In this document: one piece after another, positions 59,618 to 64,000 of the stretch
Layout: each line of letters starts with the position of its first letter
Numbering within the stretch: position 1 is the first letter of the stretch
Origin: Methanoculleus marisnigri JR1
GTDB lineage: Archaea; Halobacteriota; Methanomicrobia; Methanomicrobiales; Methanoculleaceae
Reading direction: 5' to 3'
Assembly (NCBI RefSeq): GCF_000015825.1
Contig: NC_009051.1
Coordinates: 2,226,695-2,290,694, forward strand
DNA: 64,000 bases
Translations under genes and position numbers: made by a program
Notes under the pieces: model-generated
Seen by the model: only the letters and a program-made list of their open reading frames with translations
What the model was told of the DNA's origin: nothing
Database searches by the model: none

Positions 59618-60697
59618 ATGATTGGAGTGATACTCGGCACGCGGCCGGAGATCATCAAGATGTCCCCCGTCATCAGGGAATGCGAGCGGAGAGGTATCGA
59701 CTACTTCCTCCTTCATACCGGGCAGCACTACTCCTACGAGATGGATCGGCTCTTTTTCGAGGAACTCGAACTCCCCGACCCGGACTACAGCCTCGACGTG
59801 GGTTCCGGCACCCATGCCGGCCAGACGGCAAAGATCATGACCGGCGTCGAAGACGTCCTCGTAAAGGAGTCGCCCGACGTCGTCCTGGTGCAGGGGGATA
59901 CGAACACCGTCATGGCCGCGGCTCTCGCGGCATCGAAGTTGCACACGAGGGTGGGGCATATCGAAGCGGGGCTCCGGAGTTTCAACCGCTGGATGCCCGA
60001 AGAGATCAACCGGGTGCTCACCGACCATATCTCGGATTACCTCTTCGCCCCGACGGAGAGCGCGAGAGATAACCTTCTCCACGAGGGGATCACCGAGCGG
60101 AAGATCTGCGTGACCGGCAACACCGTCGTCGATGCGGTCTACCAGAACCTCGGTATAGCAGAGAAAAAGGGCAACGTACTAAAAGAGTTCGACCTCGAGC
60201 CCCGTGAATACTTCCTCGTCACCGCCCACCGGCAGGAGAACGTGGACAACCGGACTCGCCTCAAAGAGATCTTAAAAGGGCTCGAAGGGGTGCAGAGGGA
60301 GTTTTCCCTGCCGGTCGTCTTCCCCGTCCACCCGCGAACCGAGAAACGGATCAAGGAACTGGGAATCGGCGTCGACGGGCTGAACCTCACCAAACCCTTC
60401 GGGTTCCTGGAGTTCCTGCAACTTGAGTCGCAGGCGAAATTCGTGCTGACCGATTCCGGCGGCGTCCAGGAAGAGGCCTGTGTTCTCGGCGTTCCCTGCG
60501 CTACGATGCGTTACGATACGGAGCGGCCCGAGACGCTGGACGTCGGATCGAACGTCCTGGTCGGTGCCGACTCAAGAAAAATACTCGAAGCGGTTCGTTC
60601 GATAGAAACCTGGAAATCCGGGTGGAAGAACCCTTACGGCGATGGAATCGCCGGAAAAATGATTGTCATGGTCTGTGCCGCCGCACGGCCCCAATGA
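59618..60697 (+). CDS. wecB: UDP-N-acetylglucosamine 2-epimerase
   Basis: The 359-residue protein has GTRPEIIKMSPVIRECE at the start, LHTGQHYSYEM, the QGDTNTVMAAALAASKL segment near 88-105, GHIEAGLRSFNRWMPEEINR near 111-130 and DSGGVQEEACVLGVPC near 275-290. It interconverts UDP-GlcNAc and UDP-ManNAc. The next gene would oxidise the product to UDP-ManNAcA. Confidence 0.95.
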   Translation: MIGVILGTRPEIIKMSPVIRECERRGIDYFLLHTGQHYSYEMDRLFFEELELPDPDYSLDVGSGTHAGQTAKIMTGVEDVLVKESPDVVLVQGDTNTVMAAALAASKLHTRVGHIEAGLRSFNRWMPEEINRVLTDHISDYLFAPTESARDNLLHEGITERKICVTGNTVVDAVYQNLGIAEKKGNVLKEFDLEPREYFLVTAHRQENVDNRTRLKEILKGLEGVQREFSLPVVFPVHPRTEKRIKELGIGVDGLNLTKPFGFLEFLQLESQAKFVLTDSGGVQEEACVLGVPCATMRYDTERPETLDVGSNVLVGADSRKILEAVRSIETWKSGWKNPYGDGIAGKMIVMVCAAARPQ

Positions 60698-60716
60698 TTG
60701 CCCGAGGAGAATGCAC

Positions 60717-62090
60717 ATGAAGATCTGTGTACTGGGATTAGGATACATAGGATTGCCGACTGCACTGCTATTTGCGGCTCACGGAGCGGATGTCGTGGGC
60801 GTCGACGTGAAGCAGAGCGTGGTGGATTGCCTCAATAGCGGGAACCTGCCGTTCGGGGAGCCGGGGCTCAACAACCTTTACAGCGAGGCCAAAAGCCGGT
60901 TCCTTGTCAGAACCGAACCGGAAGCCGCGGACGTGTTTCTGATTGCCGTGCCGACACCCCTGGATCCGGCAACGAAAGTCTCCAACCTCTCCTACGTCAA
61001 GAGTGCAGCCGACATGATCGTCCCCCACCTTCGCGGAGGGAACCTGGTCACCCTCGAATCGACCGTCCCTCCCGGAACCAGCGAACGGGTCGTCATCCCG
61101 AGACTCGAGAAGAGCGGTGTTGCCGTCGGAGACTTCCTGTACGCCCACTGCCCCGAGCGGGCGATACCGGGGCGAACCCTGCAGGAGATGACGGGCAACA
61201 GCCGCATCATCGGCGGCTACGACCGGGACTCCACCGACCGGGCGACCGCGATCTACCAAACCTTCGTCCGCGGGCAGATATACCAGACCGACACGAGGAC
61301 GGCCGAGTTCGTCAAATTGATGGAGAATACCTGCCGCGACGTGAACATCGCACTCGCAAACGAGTTCGCCCAGCTCGCGGAAGAGTGCGGGATCAACGTC
61401 TGGGAGGCCATCACCCTCGCAAACAAGCACCCACGGGTCACCGTCCTCAACCCCGGCCCGGGTGTCGGGGGACACTGCATCGCCGTCGATCCCTGGTTCC
61501 TGACCGAGAACTCGACCCGGTGCAGGATGATCTCCACCGCCCGGGAGATCAACGACTCCATGCCGAACTACGTGCTGCGTGTCGCACGCAGCCTGCTCGC
61601 CGGCGTCCGGGACCCGACGATCAGCATCCTCGGCGTCGCCTACAAGGGCAACGTCGGCGACACCAGAGAGAGCCCGGCATTCAAATTCATCCAGCTCGCC
61701 GAGAACGAAGGGTATGCCATCCGGTGCCACGATCCGTATGCGGCGGCATTCGCGCACCCCCTCATGGATCTCCCGGAAGCGACCGCCGGGAGCGACTGTA
61801 TCGTCATCCTCACCGATCACGACTGCTTCCGGAAACTCGACCCGGCAGGGCTCCAGGTGAGGACGAAACTCGTCATAGATGCCCGGAACATCCTCGACCA
61901 CGAGAAGTGGACCGACCAGGGCTTTGCCGTCCGCGTGCTGGGCGACGGTTCATCGGTGCAGCAGACGGTTCCGGGAGATATCGCGGCCCCGACAGGCCTA
62001 TATCCCGCAGGCGCCGCGCGGTCGATTGCATCCTCATCGCCACCGTCCATATCCCTGCTCTCTCCGAACGGGCGGGAGGGCTACCTTTAG
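60717..62090 (+). CDS. wecC: UDP-N-acetylmannosamine dehydrogenase type
   Basis: The 457-residue protein has the NAD-binding KICVLGLGYIGLPTALLFA, the TPLDPATKVSNLSYV segment, an active-site Cys in GPGVGGHCIAVDPWF near residues 250-260 and GVAYKGNVGDTRESPA near 305-320. It oxidises a UDP-sugar alcohol to the acid in two steps; beside wecB, UDP-ManNAc is the natural substrate. GAGGAG at 60704-60709 is 7 nt before ATG 60717, deciding it over ATG 60711. The last 40 residues are a Ser/Pro-rich tail. Confidence 0.92.
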   Translation: MKICVLGLGYIGLPTALLFAAHGADVVGVDVKQSVVDCLNSGNLPFGEPGLNNLYSEAKSRFLVRTEPEAADVFLIAVPTPLDPATKVSNLSYVKSAADMIVPHLRGGNLVTLESTVPPGTSERVVIPRLEKSGVAVGDFLYAHCPERAIPGRTLQEMTGNSRIIGGYDRDSTDRATAIYQTFVRGQIYQTDTRTAEFVKLMENTCRDVNIALANEFAQLAEECGINVWEAITLANKHPRVTVLNPGPGVGGHCIAVDPWFLTENSTRCRMISTAREINDSMPNYVLRVARSLLAGVRDPTISILGVAYKGNVGDTRESPAFKFIQLAENEGYAIRCHDPYAAAFAHPLMDLPEATAGSDCIVILTDHDCFRKLDPAGLQVRTKLVIDARNILDHEKWTDQGFAVRVLGDGSSVQQTVPGDIAAPTGLYPAGAARSIASSSPPSISLLSPNGREGYL

Positions 62091-62167
62091 TCCTCCCGTA
62101 CGCGGTTTCGCAGGGCGGGAACCATCGACCGGCCTTCCACGATCATTCAAATACCACGAGGAGTTGC

Positions 62168-63376
62168 ATGAAACAGGTATGCATCGTATCACAACACTTT
62201 CCGCCGGAGAAATCGGGAAACGCGTCACGAATACACGACACCGCCGTACACCTTGCAAAACTGGGGATCGGCGTGACCGTGCTTGCGCCGCACCCCACGT
62301 TTCCTACCGGATCGTTCCCCCGTACCTGGAAGCGCTCGGGCATGCAGGAGGTCGACGGGCTCCGGGTCGTCCGCCTCTGGACCTGGCAGCCGGGCACCGG
62401 TGATCCGGGGTTTGGGAGTAGGATGGCCTACTACCTCTTATTCCCGATCCACGCCGCACTCTGGCTCCTCTTCACCCGGAGCCGGTTCGACGCAATCATG
62501 ACGTCGGCGCCGCCGCTCTTCACCGGGATCCCGGGGTACGTCCTGAAGCGGACATCAAGGGTGAAGTGGATCCTCGATGTCCGCGATCTCTGGATCGATG
62601 CATCGATAGGCCTTGGTTTCCTCCGGGAGGGGAGCATCTACGAGAGGATGAGCCGGAAGTTCGAGCAGATGTGCCTTGCCCGGGCAGATCTCATCGGGGT
62701 CACGACGGAAGAACTCGGGCGGAGGATCTCGTCGCACTACCGGGTTACCGCTCCCATGGAACTGATGCCGAACGGCGTCAATACCGAGTTCTTCCAGCCC
62801 ACAGACGGCGGGAAGAAGCGGCAGATCATCTACGCAGGAAACGTCGGACACGCCCAGGATCTCGATAAGGTGGCCCTCGCCATCAAGTCGATGAACGGCA
62901 CCTATAACCTGAAGTTCGTCATCGTCGGCGACGGCGACACCAGGGAGAGCCTTGAGAGGCTGGTGAAGGCGGAGAGCCTGACCGACTCCGTCATCTTCAC
63001 GGGCACCCTTCCGCGCGAGGAGATCCCGCGGCTGCTCTCGGAATCGCTCGTGGGGGTGGCGCCCTTAAAGCGGCTCGCGAACCTCGAGTACGCCGCCCCC
63101 ACCAAGGCCTACGAGTACATGGCGTGCGGGATACCCTTCGTCGGCTGCGGGAACGGCGAGATCGCCCAGCTCGCGAGGGAGTCGGGTGCAGGGGTCATCG
63201 CCGACAACACGCCGGAGGCGATCGCCGCGACGCTTTCTGCGCTCCTCGACGACCCGGAGAAGATGGAGGAGATGGGGCGCCGTGGCCGGGAGTACGTCGC
63301 GGAGCACTACGACCGGCGATCGATCGCCCTGAAACTGAAGCAATGTATCGAGAGGATGACATGGACGGGCGCGTAA
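62168..63376 (+). CDS. GT4-family glycosyltransferase (WbuB-like)
   Basis: The 402-residue protein begins CIVSQHFPPEKSGNASRIHD, has a membrane-associating hydrophobic segment near residues 85-105, LDVRDLWIDASIG near 138, a VNTEFFQPT donor-domain part near 204, and the donor site region YAAPTKAYEYMACGIPFVGCG near 305-325. This matches WbuB-like transferases for ManNAcA/FucNAc-type sugars. GAGGAG at 62158-62163 precedes ATG 62168. The next gene overlaps its end by 16 nt. Confidence 0.9.
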   Translation: MKQVCIVSQHFPPEKSGNASRIHDTAVHLAKLGIGVTVLAPHPTFPTGSFPRTWKRSGMQEVDGLRVVRLWTWQPGTGDPGFGSRMAYYLLFPIHAALWLLFTRSRFDAIMTSAPPLFTGIPGYVLKRTSRVKWILDVRDLWIDASIGLGFLREGSIYERMSRKFEQMCLARADLIGVTTEELGRRISSHYRVTAPMELMPNGVNTEFFQPTDGGKKRQIIYAGNVGHAQDLDKVALAIKSMNGTYNLKFVIVGDGDTRESLERLVKAESLTDSVIFTGTLPREEIPRLLSESLVGVAPLKRLANLEYAAPTKAYEYMACGIPFVGCGNGEIAQLARESGAGVIADNTPEAIAATLSALLDDPEKMEEMGRRGREYVAEHYDRRSIALKLKQCIERMTWTGA

Positions 63377-64000
63377 GATCGCTTCTCTCCCGCGTTGCCG
63401 GGGAGGTCAGGGGGCTCGCCGTCGTCGACGGGGAGACCGCGTACATCCGCGACCCGGTCTTCCCGGTCATCCGGAACCGCGTGCATGCCGAGGTCGCGAA
63501 GACGCTGCTCCGGTTAGACGGCGACCCGCTCGTGGGCCCGATCCTGAACTACGCCGCAGGATGCCAGAACCCGGACGGGTCATGGAACGAGGTTCACGTC
63601 AACTACAACGAGCCTTCGGCCCTGATCACGGCGTTTATCGGCGACGCGCTCCTGGAGGCAGCGGAGCGGTATCCGCACGAGGAGGCACTCCAAAAAGCCG
63701 GGGACTTCGTCCTCGCCGCCGAAAGAAACCGCGGGTGCTTCCTGAAGTCCCGGGGGTACACCGCCGACCACCTGAACGTCGACGCCTCCTGCGGGGCGTT
63801 CCTCGCCCGGTATGCGGAACGCTACGGCGACGAGGACGCCCGTGCGGCGGCGCTTCGGGCGGCGGAGAACGTCGTCAGCCACCAGTGTAAATGCGGCGTC
63901 TACCCCTACGCGGTCGATAAGGGGACCTATCCTTTCGTCTTCAAACTCCCCTGCGTGCACTACCAGGGGGTGACGATCTACTACCTCGCCAAGGCAAACG
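63361..64000 (+). CDS. Alpha/alpha-toroid-fold protein (partial, cut by window end)
   Basis: From ATG 63361 the frame is open to the last base, giving at least 213 residues. The sequence has helical-hairpin repeats with CQNPDGSWNEVHVNYNEPS near residue 68-86 and QCKCGVYPYAVDKG near 180, resembling the alpha/alpha toroids of prenyltransferase/terpenoid-cyclase-like and polysaccharide-modifying enzymes. In a glycan cluster the second reading is more likely. The start overlaps the GT4 gene by 16 nt. Confidence 0.6.
   Translation, partial: MDGRVRSLLSRVAGEVRGLAVVDGETAYIRDPVFPVIRNRVHAEVAKTLLRLDGDPLVGPILNYAAGCQNPDGSWNEVHVNYNEPSALITAFIGDALLEAAERYPHEEALQKAGDFVLAAERNRGCFLKSRGYTADHLNVDASCGAFLARYAERYGDEDARAAALRAAENVVSHQCKCGVYPYAVDKGTYPFVFKLPCVHYQGVTIYYLAKAN

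Overview
The window is a GC-rich chromosomal segment from a methanogenic archaeon, most likely of the order Methanomicrobiales and close to Methanoculleus. The evidence is archaeal information-processing genes (aIF2-gamma, Rpo7, Spt4, S24e, S27ae, L40e, a fused Kae1-Bud32), an archaeal oligosaccharyltransferase AglB, a methanogen-type YcaO with its DUF2098 companion, NikR, a sulfide-dependent Thi4, an archaeal FAD synthase and a dihydropteroate-synthase-like protein of the methanopterin type. Many genes have a TATA box about 26 nt before the start codon, which implies leaderless mRNAs. Others carry clear GGAGG sites. The genus is an inference from protein content, not a database result.

Layout. 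1-5 kb: tail of an aminotransferase, a GT4 glycosyltransferase, AglB and a histone-deacetylase-fold hydrolase, then a stacked-hairpin intergenic element. 5-7 kb: YcaO, DUF2098 and NikR, a nickel/methyl-coenzyme M reductase themed group. 7.2-13 kb: a long translation/transcription/tRNA-modification gene string. 13-15.8 kb: DUF1917, Thi4, HtpX and adjacent tRNA-Gly(TCC) and tRNA-Val(CAC) genes. 15.8-28 kb: a mosaic accessory zone with AT-richer genes (two membrane-anchored transglutaminase-like proteins, a 2H phosphoesterase, a small DNA-binding-like protein) among ordinary GC-rich genes. It also holds a Fic enzyme gene followed 10 nt later by an Imm-5-like gene, preceded by a 40-bp-phased array of five palindromes.

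28-41 kb: ACT/PFL pair, acetyltransferases, flavoprotein, cupin, TudS-like protein, then a complete phosphate uptake operon (pstS, fused pstC-pstA, pstB, phoU) and an RNB ribonuclease. 41-58 kb: membrane and signalling genes (MscS, tandem-Cache lipoprotein, PAS/GAF protein without ATPase domain), a glutamine synthetase family protein, an M28 peptidase, RibL with a JAMM protease, a cupredoxin-fasciclin exoprotein, the DHPS-like protein, PHP and TruA. 58-64 kb: a surface glycan cluster (GT2, WecB, WecC, GT4, toroid-fold protein cut by the window end).

The two ends of the window both concern glycan assembly: WecB/WecC would make UDP-ManNAc(A)-type precursors, the glycosyltransferases would build a lipid-linked glycan, and AglB would transfer such glycans to proteins. 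The most unusual locus is the Fic/Imm-5-like operon with its phased operator array at 24.8-26.7 kb. Its operon structure and repeats are read directly from sequence; its function as a self-controlled toxin-immunity module is inference.
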